This document shows positions 25,480 to 37,198 of a stretch of DNA of 64,000 nucleotides, piece by piece. Positions within the stretch are counted from its first letter, which is position 1, and every line of letters starts with the position of its first letter. The stretch is from Gastracanthus pulcherrimus. Taxonomy: Eukaryota; Arthropoda; Insecta; Hymenoptera; Pteromalidae. The position numbers were made by a program, and so were the translations under genes. The notes under the pieces are model-generated. The model saw nothing but the letters and a program-made list of their open reading frames with translations, made no database searches and was not told the DNA's origin. Location: contig OX424575.1 of the NCBI GenBank assembly GCA_949152435.1, positions 44,312,269 through 44,376,268 of the forward strand, given 5' to 3'.

Positions 25480-27390
25480 ATTTTTAGGATTATTAGTATT
25501 CGAGTGCGAGGAAGTTTTATTGCGAGATAAAAGATGAACTTCTTTTATTTATATCAAAGTGTAGATTACAGAATAATCATATATGTAGGTACGTATTCTT
25601 ATGGATGAATGGAATACAATTGAGTTGGAGAATTATGTAAATTAATTATGTATTTGAGTTTTGTTGATGCTTATTAATATGTATAATTTTTTAAACTTTC
25701 TTTTCTTTACCATATTTTGTACTATCCGATGCCACTTTTGGATGATGATCGAAATGATGATCCATTGGTCATCTTATCGGTATTGTTACTTTCCTCTATT
25801 TTAATTCGTTATTATTTTTTTTGTAATTTCTTGCGCGACTTACTAGAGTTAGTAGAATTGTATACTTATATTATAATTAAAATAAAAGAGCTAGATATAA
25901 AAGAAATGAGACAAATAAATAAAACAACGCGTTTCATATCTATTCCAGTGATATCACAGCTCGTTGTAAAGTAATTGGGATATAAAATCATGCAGAGTTG
26001 AATACATTCATCAGTGGAATCCGCTTTCCTTCGCGCACATTAGGTATGTATGAAAAAATCTTTAGGCAATTTTTGTGCTCATCTGGGGTGGCTGTGTGTG
26101 CCGGCGGGGGTGGTATAGAGGTTCTTGACTTGGAGTTGCTTGTCCCAAAATGCGACCGTTTCTAGAAGCATTTTTCTCCGTGGTTAGGATGGATTAAAGG
26201 AATTTGTTGAATTTGTGGCAGAGTAGAAATTTTTCTTAAGAGTGCGTTGAAGTAAATGTGCTGAAAATTTTACGTTTTTCTTATCTTAAATACTATTTTA
26301 ATACTTTTTGTACGAAATTAATTTAATATTTATCTTTCCTAAAGTACGACATGCAGTTTTAGATTTATTATTAAAAAACTTTATAAATAAGTTATAAAAA
26401 TGATAATGGAATTTTTTCCAATGCATATTATTATAAACGATAGCATATTTAGTAAATAAATAGTATTTGAAGTGAAATAATAAAACGACTATTTACGTCA
26501 GAAATATTGAGTAAATCATTTGTAATATTATTAAAATGTAGACAAAATGTATGATTTATTTATGTTTACACTTCAGGCTTAAGAAAATATGAATTCTAAA
26601 TTTTTAAGTCAATTTTTAGTTTATTGAAATGGAGACCAACATAAAATGTATATTTTTGTTTCAAATACATTGTAAAATATCACAATTAATCACATGGTTA
26701 CATTGATCGCACGTTTCTCAGGTACATATAATTATCACAGTCAGTGAAAATACGTATCGCGTCATGTTATTAAAAAATAATAATAATTATACGTTTACAT
26801 GTTTACATTATAGTCCTAAGAAAAATTTTCAGTCACTCATATAAACATACTATACAGACACATACTCAATCATGCGAATAAATACAGGGATACCCAGAGT
26901 CAAGGAGCAGTTAATAAAAATAAATTAGGACAGTACACTTTCATATTGTTTGTGGAAACATTAATTATGATAAAAATGCTAAAATGTTTGAGATCTAAAA
27001 CAATTATCAATATTAAAATACCATTAAAATCTGAATATGGTTTGTTTAAAGGATTTAATTACTCATTTTGTGGTATTTTTGTTGCGAAAGACTCCATTAT
27101 TATCTGCGAGTTAACCAAACTCGCAGGTTTTGGTTAGCTCACAGAGAATAATACAGTCTTTTCCATTCAAAATCTGAATATGTGTACACAGTTGATTCGC
27201 CAGCGATAATGGTAATTAATGCTACATTAAAATTAAAAATTAAACACTAAAAGCTCATCAAATGCGATAATATTATGGTGAAACAGAAATTGGGAAAATT
27301 AATTATACACATGCAGATTACTAATTTCATGTTCATGATTACGAACTGCTATACATGAATGAATAATTAAAAGGTTCATTTAAATCGTTA
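25480..27390. other. AT-rich noncoding DNA
   Basis: No supported gene. A small nested palindrome (CTGCGAGTT AACC AAACTCGCAG) is at about 27,103-27,125. Confidence 0.5.
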
Positions 27391-27394
27391 TTTA

Positions 27395-27404
27395 AACACA
27401 CACA

Positions 27405-27456
<52 letters not shown>

Positions 27457-27566
27457 CGCACACACCAAATTGATTGATTTGATTGCAAATGGCCCAAAAC
27501 ATATTTCTAAAATGTTTTTAAGAAAACATTTTTTTACTATTACAAAACTTCATTTGGGAGGAAGCA
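27395..27566 (+). mobile_element. dispersed repeat family A, copy 3 (3' end only)
   Basis: Only the microsatellite and the 3' terminal block are present: a CA tract, TTGATTTGATTGCAAAT, AACATATTTCTAAAATGTTTT, ACTATTACAAAACTTC and the decayed hairpin ATTTGGGAGGAAGCAA. The 5' body is absent. Confidence 0.55.
27398..27463 (+). repeat. (CA)n microsatellite
   Basis: A long, nearly pure CA tract ending in CACGAGCGCACAC. Confidence 0.85.
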
Positions 27567-27569
27567 ATG

Positions 27570-30500
27570 TCCACTCGGCAGAAGGTTTTGAGACTTATAT
27601 GGTATACGTGTTTTAGTTTTGGGGATTCCTATGAAAAATTTCCCGTAGAATCCGAATTTGATATTGCGTTTTTTCAGTTATCTTTAAATAAAATTTCCGC
27701 ATCGACTCGTGGAGAAAGCAGTTATGTATAAAAGCTATTCCTTATTAAATTCTCTGAGAAAAGTGTTATATGGTAATATATGTTCAGAGCAATAGTTCAC
27801 TCGCAATTTAAGCATATAAACAAATAAGTAAAGTCGGAAATTCAGGTAATTTAAATTAATAGAAATAATTGACCAAAACAAATACAACTCTGAGAAATTA
27901 ATTGATTTTTATAGTATAGTAAGTGTACGTGACCCCGTTTCTGTCGGTAAACTATTAAAACGGTTATGTAGTTTTAAATTTTCTGTAGGCGCATGCGCTT
28001 GCGCTATGATTCTCACGGGAGGGTTAAGTGTAAAATAGCGACATAGTAAAGTTTTTACATATAGTTGAAGGCTCTAGTAATTATATGCAATAAGAAAAAA
28101 TTGATTTTTTTCAAAATTGACCATTTTTTGGACGGTTAAATTTTTTTTTGGATTTTTTAAAGTTGAAAAAATGGATATTTTTTTGCAGTTTTTGGACGCT
28201 TTGTAATCTGTGTTTTATATCTCGAAAGTGCTTGATAATATCTTTAATTTGAACACCGACAGATCTGTGTACAATAAATAGATCCCGAGATAATAAACTT
28301 CCAAGTTGACGGTTGTTTATGGCTAAAATATTCACTCCATCGGGCAGATTCAAAAGCTTACGTAATGATTGACCCGAGTAGAATTCATAAGGTATTTTGC
28401 ATAAACTTTGGTTAGTAAGATCATGCTATAAAGTAAGTTTAAAAAAGTGTCAAGCGCGCACAGCTACCGACTGAGCGCGCGAGAGCGAGGAGCGGGCAGC
28501 GGCGAGCTGTGGCGGCGGCGTGGGCACGCACACGGAATCGATTGAATGAGCGACTTAAAAATCGCACTTGGGTTTTAGACGGCGTTTTATCGTTTTCTCG
28601 GTTACTTAAGACAATGATTTAATATATATTTTGATGTAGACATTTGAGTAGAACGCGAATCTTGCATCAGACTCTACGAAAATGTAAGGGATTCAAAATT
28701 ATTATTTATTTACAAAAATTACTGGTTTTGACTGTTAAACAATAAATTTCATTTTGATCGTTCTTCAAAATAGTCTGCAATTGTAGTCAAGGATACGTTA
28801 CAAATAAAAACATGTTACATAAATTCAAACTAAGATATTATTATCTTTCATATTACTTAGTATACTGAAAAAACTTGTGTACGTTTGCACACCGTCAAAT
28901 TAACATATAATTTAAAAAGTTCGAATAGAAATATGGTAGTAAAAATAATACTGGTTTATGTTCAAAACTAGAAAACATTTAGATACTGATATTTTTGTAG
29001 TTCTAACATAAAGGATTGTTAAGTTTTACATAGAGTTAATCCATAACCGTCCAACTGATTATCTATGGTCACTACTTTATAAAATACAGGATCAGGGACA
29101 GCATTTTTAGAGCACAATACACAATATTCAGTTACTCTAATAAATATTAGTGTCCATACATGGTCGATTAATCGAGTTTCAACTTTAAACGCAAATTTCT
29201 TGATACTAAAACCACGTGATTTGTATACATTCTCATTCTTATCTCACAGCTTATAAAATACATTAAAAAATATAGGTATTTATTTGCAATTAATCAATAA
29301 TTGTCATTTCTTTTTAACTTCACAATTGATGAGAACACGTTCACTTTTTATCTTGTGTATTTGTGTTCTATATGATGACATATACCTTTGTATTGGAGGG
29401 TCGATAACCACGTATACCCGTGGGCATTTTCCTTACTTACATAACAACAGAATGGTCCCTTTCTCTACCACGTTTTATATCTATAATCGATCTTTACTCT
29501 TTTTATAATGTTTTTAATATTATTATCTATATTTGCAGTTAGCAACACTGCAAATATTAATTTTTTTATTTGATTTTTAATTTTAAGAATATGTTTTTGT
29601 TTGTATTTCAGTATTTTTTGTATTCTTTTCATTATTTGAAAAAGAGAGAGATATAAATAAAGAACAAAAGAGAATGGAAATGCAAATTAGAAATAGACAG
29701 GGTAAAAGTAACGTGAAGAATATAAATGAGTAAAGAATGAAAGAAAAATGCGCATTATTAATACTTTACAAAGAAAAAAATGCCATTGACTTAACAGAAA
29801 GTTCTGTTCATTCAACAAACTTGCGTTTTTAAATTATAGTAACGAAAATATGTTGTTAATTCACAAGTATAGTTATTGGTTTAACAGAGCTACTATTGAA
29901 ACTACTATTGAAGTTGATGTAAAGGTTTGTAAATGTTTTCATATGTACTGTCAAACCCCACGCACTGCGTATTCGAAGACTGTTAATATTCGATTCCCGT
30001 GCACTGTTAAACTGAGGTCGTAGCGCATCAGTGCGACTGGCCGACGCAGTGGAGCAGCCTTGGAGTTTCAATCTGATTGACTATCCTCAGTAATGCAACA
30101 TATTTAATTATACAACATTTATTATGGATTGGAAATTCTAAATGTGTTTTGGGAAATTTGCTTTGTCTAAAAAACTTTCTTATATCTTGAATGAATGAAA
30201 AACTTAATTTTGTTATTTCAGATAATGTCAATAGGTATGTATTTTCAAAATCAGTATTTTGTGCGCATGAGCAGTTATCGAAAAGAATTGACATATTAGA
30301 TACATCTATCGCATAAACGATAACTTCCACATAAGTTAAAAAATATTATACTATCAGCAATAATTCAATGCATCTAGAAGTGGCAATTTTCATTCTGGAA
30401 ATTGTCGATTTCGCGAAAAGCATACCATCGACAGGAGGTCGCATTGCGCCGTCAGATTCCAATTTTCACCACTCGCTATTTTTCTCCCTCGGAAACAATG

Positions 30501-30970
30501 GAACGAGCAAAAAAGTCGCATTTAATTTGCAATATAACGTTGGATTCGGCATAATATAATACCTCATCCCCATCCGCCGCGGTTGACCGCAGTAGCGCGA
30601 CTAATTGGGTAACGCGGTTTTACTCATCCCCTCTCTTGCAACAACGATTGGAACTTACGATAATACGAGCCCTCTGGATAATTCTATAAATCGAGATGGC
30701 TAGCTCCCGATATTGGTAGTATATAGCGGAGCAGTGCTTTACTTGTGACTTTTTTATTTAAAATAAAAGAAGGTCGATAATCGATAAAGATTATATAGTA
30801 AAATCGAGGTATTGCCTTTGTGATTTAGAAAGTAAAAGCTTGCACTGACTGTAATACGGGTTTAAGGTATTTTTAGTACAATAAATAAATGATGTTGATG
30901 TGCAGTACTACGTGTATATATAGGGTACTCGGCCCGATTACTGTGTGATGAAGGAAATTTTCATGTTTAG
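27570..30970. other. AT-rich DNA with two GC-moderate patches
   Basis: GC rises at 28,445-28,545 (GCGCGCGAGAGCGAGGAGCG, GGCGGCGGCG) and across about 30,400-30,740 (CGCCGCGGTTGACCGC and AATTGGGTAACGCG). Both lack a believable reading frame and could be enhancers. An 80-residue minus-strand open frame at 28,111-28,353 has only a weak protein look (IVHRSVGVQIKDIIKHF) and no recognised domain. Confidence 0.35.
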
Positions 30971-30977
30971 AGTTTAA

Positions 30978-31208
30978 CCCTCCTGCGCAGAAGTTTATTT
31001 TCGTGTATATCAATTAGATCAAATGTAAGTCTGCAACAATATTTTCTGCAAATTTCTAACCTCTTCTAAATTAAAGCTATACTATTTAGCTTTAATTTGA
31101 GAGGTTGTAGATGTCCTAACAAAGTAAGGATTTAACATTGTGATACAAAATATGTACAAAAATGACGTGCAGTTTGGACGAGTATACTCGGCTTTCTGCG
31201 CAGGGGGG
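30978..31208. mobile_element. piggyBac-like MITE, 231 bp, TTAA-flanked
   Basis: The left end is TTAA|CCCTCCTGCGCAGAA (TTAA at 30,974-30,977). The right end is TTTCTGCGCAGGGGGG|TTAA (TTAA at 31,209-31,212). The inverted ends match over about 15-16 nt with one or two differences. A TTAA target duplication with ends starting CCC is the signature of the piggyBac superfamily. The interior has no coding potential but holds a second internal inverted pair around TTAAAGCTATACTATTTAGC. It is a non-autonomous copy. Confidence 0.75.
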
Positions 31209-31211
31209 TTA

Positions 31212-32417
31212 ATTAAAATTATCGTTGGCAATCAAATAAAGTCTTAGAAGTAAATATTTCTTCTTTAGATATCTGTTACTATTATTACATTTTTTCAATG
31301 TCATAACATAATTATTTTGTCTATTTCTCGCAATTGAAATAAAGTCCCCTGTGCGACCCAGTGGAGTGTTCCGAATTTTCAGACATGGCAAAAAACGGCT
31401 ATTTTCAACAAATTCTACGGAGCTCCCATTTTAATTAATTTGAACGTACCAAACAATGATTTCTTCGTCTTTTAACAAACTTTAAGAAAAAAATATGATA
31501 CTACTTTGGCAGCTCAATGGGTCACCTTCTCACAGAAAAGTCTAAACCAGAAATTTTGTGTTTTTAGGTTATGTTGAGGAAGCTAAGTGCCAATAAATTG
31601 GCAGCGGTTTTTTCTATTATAACCTTTAGAGCTCTAACTTTTAGAAAACAGTTCAAGCATCCTCGAAAACAATACACTTGGTCTGGTTTTGCCTTTTAAA
31701 CATATAGCATGACTGTACAAATTTTTTCCAGCTTGCTTTTCCTCCTAATGCATTTTTCGTGCCGAATAGTTCAGAAAATCCACCACGTAATCATATAATA
31801 TACACGGAGCGCCAAAGTTCCGCACATAGCGAATATCAAAAAATAAGCGGACATTCAGACCTTTAATTTAAGTATAAGTTATATTGTCTAAGTTTGTTTA
31901 TTATTCTTCTTCTTGTTTGTCAGTGTTCTTACCTTGAAAAGGGTCAGCAAGATAACCCTGTAAAATGATCGAAATATTGGCTTTTATTTAATAATGTCAA
32001 AAAAGCATATATTAATCATGTAACCATTATTTGTTCTATTCTAAATTAAATAGTAATTCTTCTTCACGCATTCGAATGCACTAATATAATATTGTTGTAC
32101 GTATATTCTTTAGAAAGAGAAAAGTGATAAAATATCAAAAAGGTTCATTTTACAGATAAAACCTTTAGTATAAAATAAATTTTTTTAAAGAGTATTAAAA
32201 ATATATCGTTACATACTAACCAAAGGATCTTGTTATATACGTATTAAATATAAGTTCATAATTTATTCATTGTTCGTTGTATTTGTTACCATAATATTTT
32301 ACATAAGATAACAATTGACGTAAATACAGTCATGGTGTTCGAAAATAAATTTATGGATTTAATCTAAAAGTTGAAATATAACTTAGAAAGCTAAAGAGTC
32401 TACTTGGAATAAAGCTG

Positions 32418-32419
<2 letters not shown>
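31212..32419. other. AT-rich noncoding DNA
   Basis: Apart from the family-A fragment at 31,563-31,607 no element or gene is supported. Confidence 0.45.
31563..31607 (-). mobile_element. dispersed repeat family A, fragment of the 5' end
   Basis: On the minus strand it reads AACCGCTGCCAATTTATTGG, then CACTTAGCTTCCTCAACATAACC. This closely matches the start of the copy at 48,571 and of the minus copy at 22,385. Only this terminal piece is recognised. Confidence 0.5.

Positions 32420-32481
<62 letters not shown>
32420..32481 (+). repeat. (TA)n microsatellite
   Basis: A pure TA tract of about 60 bp. Confidence 0.9.
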
Positions 32482-32484
<3 letters not shown>

Positions 32485-32734
32485 TTTTCTACGGCAACTA
32501 GCTCATGCTATTGAAGAGAAAAGAAGCGGAAAATTGAAGGACTTGATTCACCTTCTGCGTGCACAGCAATGCTTCAGTGCGCTTTGCCATTGTCCGAAAG
32601 ACTGAGATATTCGCATATAACTTTGATGCATTCAATCATTCCCAGGATACTCCAAATATAGCTATAGACGTTTTATTTCTTTTCAACCTGAAATAGAATC
32701 AATAAAAATGTTTAATTTAAAAATCAGTTAGTTA

Positions 32735-33115
32735 GTTAGTGTGTGTATGTGTGTATATGTGTGTATATATGCGGGTGTGTGCGTGTGTGTGTGTGCGCCG
32801 TTCATCCGTGCGTTCGAATATTCTGCGGTAAAACCTTACCAAATTTTGCATACATTTTTGTTATCCATGTCTAAGAGTGGCTTTAAATTTTCAGCGAAAG
32901 TGATAGACTCAATTTAATTTTGCGGACATTTTTCGAAATACAATAATTTGAAAAATTAATAGGTTTTTTTGAAAAATAATGAAATAATTCATTTTTTACT
33001 ATTTTTATTAGTTTTATATAAAACTATAATTCTGATAATTTTCAAATCGTAAGAATCATTGCTTCTTCAGAAAAAATGTAAAATGTTAAAAAAATGCATT
33101 TGGTTGGGCAACGAC
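32735..33115 (+). mobile_element. dispersed repeat family B, copy 1, with (GT)n head
   Basis: A GT-rich microsatellite (32,737-32,796) is followed about 270 bp later by a block that also occurs at 41.70-41.81 and 47.53-47.61 kb: ATTTTCAAATCGTAAGAATC, TTCTTCAGAAAAAATGTAAA, AAAAAATGCATTT and GGGCAACGAC. Boundaries are uncertain. It has no coding content. Confidence 0.45.
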
Positions 33116-33864
33116 ATTCGAAAACCCTTTTATGTTTTTCCTTTCAAAGTTACAGTCATAATGTATTAAGTATATAGATATATGTTTGTAAGATGTTTCT
33201 ACGAACATTTGTTAATTAAAAAATTATTCTAACGTCTACCTTTTGATAAATTTAAATTTTTGCTTCTAACAGCAAATTGTAGACTGAATTGTTCAAATTT
33301 ATATCAATATGTTGACAACATTTTGGGTGTCTCTTATACTCTTCTTCATTTCAAAGAAAATTAATTCTATAATAAGCTTAAAACTAGGTAACTTATCTAG
33401 ACTGCTCGCTGCACCCCACACAACGCGGTTGAAAATTTCGTTGGACGTATTCAGCCATCGAGAGTCAGGTTGATTTTTTTCCTCTCACACTTAGGCACTA
33501 ACACTTTATAAAATAGCATGCTTTTATATTACACTTATTCACTATTATTTAAGAACATGTAATGATTTTAGTTTGACTCTATATTTGATTACGTCGCTAC
33601 TATTAATTTGAGTGTAAGTAGGAAAACTGGGTGTTATACAAAATTATTAAATATATGGATTTTAAGAAATATGGCTTGGGAACGTACTACGATATTGCTT
33701 TCTAAAAGGTTTTCTGCGTTGACTTGTAAACGGTCACTGAGATCTCTCTCGGTGCTGATACAAATACAGAATGGCAGAGCTTAGTTAAGAAAAAAGCCAA
33801 TATGTGAAAATAAGAAGAAAATTCGTTTTGGTGTGACGAAATTTGTGTGTGAATGTGTATGTAT
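33116..33864. other. AT-rich noncoding DNA
   Basis: No supported feature. Confidence 0.45.
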
Positions 33865-34126
33865 ACACCCGACCCTGAAAACAACTTTTCGAATGTGCCG
33901 TGAAGGAAGCTAGTGACACCTGACACTGGCTAACCTAACGATGTTAATGTTTCGAAGGGATTTGCATTTCTTAATCCATCAATAGGTTATCAACGCCGAG
34001 AACGTCATTCACGGGTTCAGAAGGGTAACTCCCTTCGAAACATGAACCTTCTTAGGTTAACCAGAGCCAGGTGTCACTAGCTTCCTCCACGGCACATTCG
34101 AAAAGTTGTTTTCAGGGTCGGGTGTT
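33865..34126. mobile_element. foldback MITE with near-identical arms of about 97 bp
   Basis: The left arm starts ACACCCGACCCTGAAAACAA and continues CTTTTCGAATGTGCCGTG, GGAAGCTAGTGACACCTG and CATGTTTCGAAGGGA-like sequence. The right arm (34,031-34,126) is its reverse complement with only about ten differences. The spacer is about 65 nt. The high arm identity suggests recent mobility or gene conversion between arms. No target-site duplication was found. Confidence 0.75.
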
Positions 34127-34479
34127 CAAGTTGGGGGACGAGAAACCGTCAATTTAAAGACCTCCTTTGTTTTGCTCTTGGAATCCTATTACGTACTCGG
34201 GACTCTATATTAGTGAAAAGTCAGGACCGGCTTAGGGTACGGAGTACGTGTTTACTATCAAGACTTCGATAAGATTATATTGCTGTTGTTATGCTTCCAT
34301 TTAAACAACCTAAAATAATATCATTCTATTATCACTGACTTAATGTTTATAATTATTTAAAAATATAATTTGAATCAATTTTTTGAAAGGAAAATTTGAG
34401 AAAGGGTTTTACACTAATGCATATTATTATTAGTATTATAAAGGCCAAGTAGTAATGGTAAGTAGCAATGGTATCTGCA
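34127..34479. other. noncoding DNA
   Basis: Nothing recognised between the foldback and the LINE fragment. Confidence 0.4.
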
Positions 34480-34945
34480 GGGCAACAGCTATCATATAGT
34501 CTTTATGTCGGCTGTAGACCTGCTTGCATCATCACCATAGCTATCATAACTACTTGTGTATAAGTTCATCGCCTTGTTCACACAGCCACGCCATCTTTCT
34601 CTATTGTTTGCGAGTTGCATCCAATTCTCCGCATAACATCCTATTTCTCGTAAGTTCATTTTCATATTGTCCTTTCATCTTCGTCTTTGTCTACCTGGGG
34701 TTCTTGCTCCTGACAGCTTCCCTATTAGCACTCTAAGTGCTGGTCTTTCGTTACTATGGGTAACGACCCATCCTAGCCATATGCCCAGCCCACCATAGTC
34801 TTCGAGATTTAATCACTCTGGTTCTGTTTGGTTTCTCGTATAGGTCGTGTATTTCTTGTTTATGTAATATTCTCCATTCTCTAGTAATCTCATCTATTTG
34901 CCCGCAAATATCTTTCTAAGGACTCTATTCTCAAATACTCTAAAT
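34480..34945 (-). pseudogene. C-terminal fragment of a non-LTR retrotransposon polyprotein
   Basis: The minus strand, read across frameshifts, shows the region that follows the reverse transcriptase in insect LINE ORF2 proteins: a stretch resembling RVFENRVLRKIFAGK, then EWRILHKQEIHDLYEKPN, then SRRLWWAGHMARMG, and later NERPALRVL and GARTPGRQRRR before a WRG.VNKAMNL ending. The RLxWAGHxxRM motif is very characteristic. At least two frame changes and stops break it, so it is a dead 3' fragment. Its end sits directly against the start of the recombinase element at 34,953. Confidence 0.7.
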
Positions 34946-34952
34946 CTATTTT

Positions 34953-35075
34953 TTCTCATACCCTGGCGAAAAGTTTGTGTTTCCTCCCCGATTTCAGAGC
35001 CGAAAACGCCACATTCTCTCCTGACTAGAAACTGCTACGCGCATGCGCGTCTCTTTACTTTCCCTCCCGGTTATG
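34953..35075 (+). repeat. leading terminal segment of the tyrosine-recombinase element
   Basis: Starts TTTTTTCTCATACCCTG and carries TTTGTGTTTCCTCCCCGA, CCACATTCTCTC, CTAGAAACTGCTACGCGC and GCATGCGCGTCTCTTTAC. The same order of words forms each arm of the foldback at 16,713-17,016. Because it begins exactly where the LINE fragment ends and leads into the recombinase frame, I read it as the element's left terminus and promoter region. Confidence 0.5.
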
Positions 35076-35195
35076 CTCGGAAGCACAGCTGACGCCTAAC
35101 CTCACAAGCATCATATTTGCTGCCGCAGTATGTAATGCTAGGAGCTATACTAGTTTTCAATCAAATTTTTTCAGTTTTTCTTAAGTATAGTGAAA

Positions 35196-36484
35196 ATGGT
35201 GTGTTCTGATAATTCATCTGACAAAAAAGATTTTAACGAAGAAAATATAGTTAGAGATTTTGAAGCAGAAGGAAACATGATTTTAAATAACCTATTACCT
35301 AAATAATCATGTACTAAATATGAACTAGTTTATGATACATTCATTAAGTGGAAAATAACAACAATGCAAATTTAATTGAAGAAAAAATGTTACTTGTTTA
35401 TTTTGATAAGCTATCACAAAGATTGAAACCCTCAACTTTATGGTGTCAGTGGTCGATGTTGAAAACCACATTGAATCACAGACATAATATTGATATTGAT
35501 AAATATCAATTATTCAAAACTTTTTTGAAGAACAAATCTAAGGGATTCAAACCAAATAAATCGCTAGTTTTAACGTGGTCTCAGATAAAGCAGTTTTTGA
35601 GTATTTACGATGATCATACCTACTTGGCTATGAAGATATTTATCAATTTTGTCTACTTATGATAAATGTTTACAACATTTGTATGTGTATTTTCTATTTA
35701 TGTGTATTTTAGGTTATACTTATTTTTGGTATGTGTGGTGCACTGAGAACACAAGAATTTGTTAACATTGATGTAACGCATGTGGAAGATACCGGTACTC
35801 AGTATATTGTTACAATCAAAGATACCAAAAATTACTATCCACGCAACTTTGTTATTGGAGCACAATTTTATAATGTAGTTAGCACGTATATTGCATTGAG
35901 GCCAGATGATATTGATACAAATAGATTCTTTATCAATTATCAAAAAGGAAAGTGTACTCGACAAGTCATAGGTAAAAATAAAATAAGTGTCGTACCAAAG
36001 ACTATTTTGCTTCATATTTAAATATTGAGAATCCAGAAAGTTACACTGGGCACTGTTTTCGACGTACAGCAGCAACTCTTGCTAATTCTGGTATAAACTC
36101 GACTATGGTAAAACAGTTGAGAGGTTGGCGATCAGGTGTCGTAGATGAAGATTACATCGAAAACTCATTGGAAAATAGAAGAAAGATTTTTACAAAATAA
36201 CTAGTTTAGATCATTCATTATTAGTTAATAAAAACAATTCAATTGGGACTTCAACTGTTCCAAGATTATCAACGATACCATCAACAAGTACAAACAATGT
36301 GATTCAACCACCAACTTTTCCTCCGGATGATTTAAATGGGTCAGCACCAGATGAGTCAAATATAAAGCAGATATCACCACCTGCCATTTACCAGCTTTCA
36401 AGTAAACCATTAAAAAGATTTCCTTTTCAAGAAAACCAGAATTTTAATTCTGATACACCGTCATCAAAGAAAAAAAATATATGA
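35196..36484 (+). pseudogene. decayed tyrosine recombinase (Crypton-like) with complete active site
   Basis: The frame starts at ATG 35196 (MVCSDNSSDKKDFNEENIVR) and is broken by a stop at 35,304, a frame change near 35,345, and further frame changes near 36,003 and 36,197. An intron-like interruption spans 35,651-35,712 (62 nt, ends in TATTTTAG) and, if removed, keeps the frame. Read across the breaks there is an N-terminal SAM-like region (LKPSTLWCQWSMLKTTLNH), then the catalytic domain: Arg in GALRTQEF (35,746), His-x-x-Arg in HCFRRTAATLANSG (36,051-36,062), Trp in RGWRSG (36,126) and, nine residues on, Tyr in EDYIENS (36,153). That is the R-H-x-x-R-W-Y set of tyrosine recombinases. A Ser/Pro/Thr-rich tail follows to the stop at 36,482. 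Eukaryotic Crypton elements encode such enzymes; the assignment to Crypton rather than another recombinase-bearing element is an inference. Confidence 0.75.
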
Positions 36485-36505
36485 AACGTAAGCTAAGTTC
36501 ATCAG

Positions 36506-36740
36506 AAAATGAACATCACACATACACACACATACACACACACACGCACAAACGCACGCACGCACGCATGAACACACACACACGCACACACACACACATA
36601 CGCACACACACATTCATACGGACGTTTTCTAAAAATAGCGTATTTTGATTCCTTATATCTCAAAACATGTTTCTAACATGGTTTTAGTAAAACTTTTATT
36701 TACTATTACAAAGTTTCCTCTTTGAGAAAGCAAAATTTTA
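36506..36740 (+). mobile_element. dispersed repeat family A, copy 4 (3' end only)
   Basis: A CA/CG-CA tract is followed by GACGTTTTCTAAAAATAGCG, TATTTTGATTCC, AACATGTTTCTAACATGG and the degenerate hairpin AAGTTTCCTCTTTGAGAAAGCAAAA. It directly follows the recombinase tail, so it probably inserted at or replaced that element's right end. Confidence 0.6.
36518..36612 (+). repeat. (CA)n-rich microsatellite
   Basis: An interrupted CACACA/CGCACG tract in the family-A position. Confidence 0.85.
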
Positions 36741-37198
36741 CAGGCTTTAAGTGATTATTTTTAAAATTACTATCATTTTTTAAATTCGCGCATTTTTTGG
36801 TAGTTGTACAGATCGCAGCGCCGTATTGCATTGAAAAGGGGCAACTTAATCATACGTTCTTGTGAGTGTTAACTTCCAAAGCTGTCAAGAAATATAAGTG
36901 TTTTCAAGATTATAAAAATGTTTTCTAATCATATTATTTATGTACAAATAATTAAGATAAAATTGAATAATTAATTGAAATTGAATATTAATTGATATCA
37001 AATCAATATTTTTTTGTTAAATTAAATTAAATGATGTAGGTAATTGGATGCTTATAATTCAATAAAAAAGAAATATTTTATTGTAGGTCAGGCACTGAAT
37101 AGTAAATGGAACCAATTGTGACAGCAATATACAAGATCACATTTGAAGAACCTGTTGAAAAATGACTTAAATGATACCGATCGTAATATTCTTCATTT

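Noticed and set aside
27395..27463. Possible CRISPR-like or short regular repeat arrays
   Set aside because: The regular repeats seen are microsatellites or transposon parts; no spaced direct repeats with unique spacers were found, and the genome is eukaryotic.
28111..28353. 80-residue minus-strand frame (LAINNRQLGSLLSRDLFIVH...)
   Set aside because: Partly protein-like, but the C-terminal half is Lys/Phe/Asn from A/T runs; no start context, neighbour or recognised motif.
29985..30060. Possible tRNA or small-RNA signal (TATTCGATTCCCGTGC)
   Set aside because: A T-arm-like word is present but no matching acceptor, D or anticodon stems could be drawn around it.
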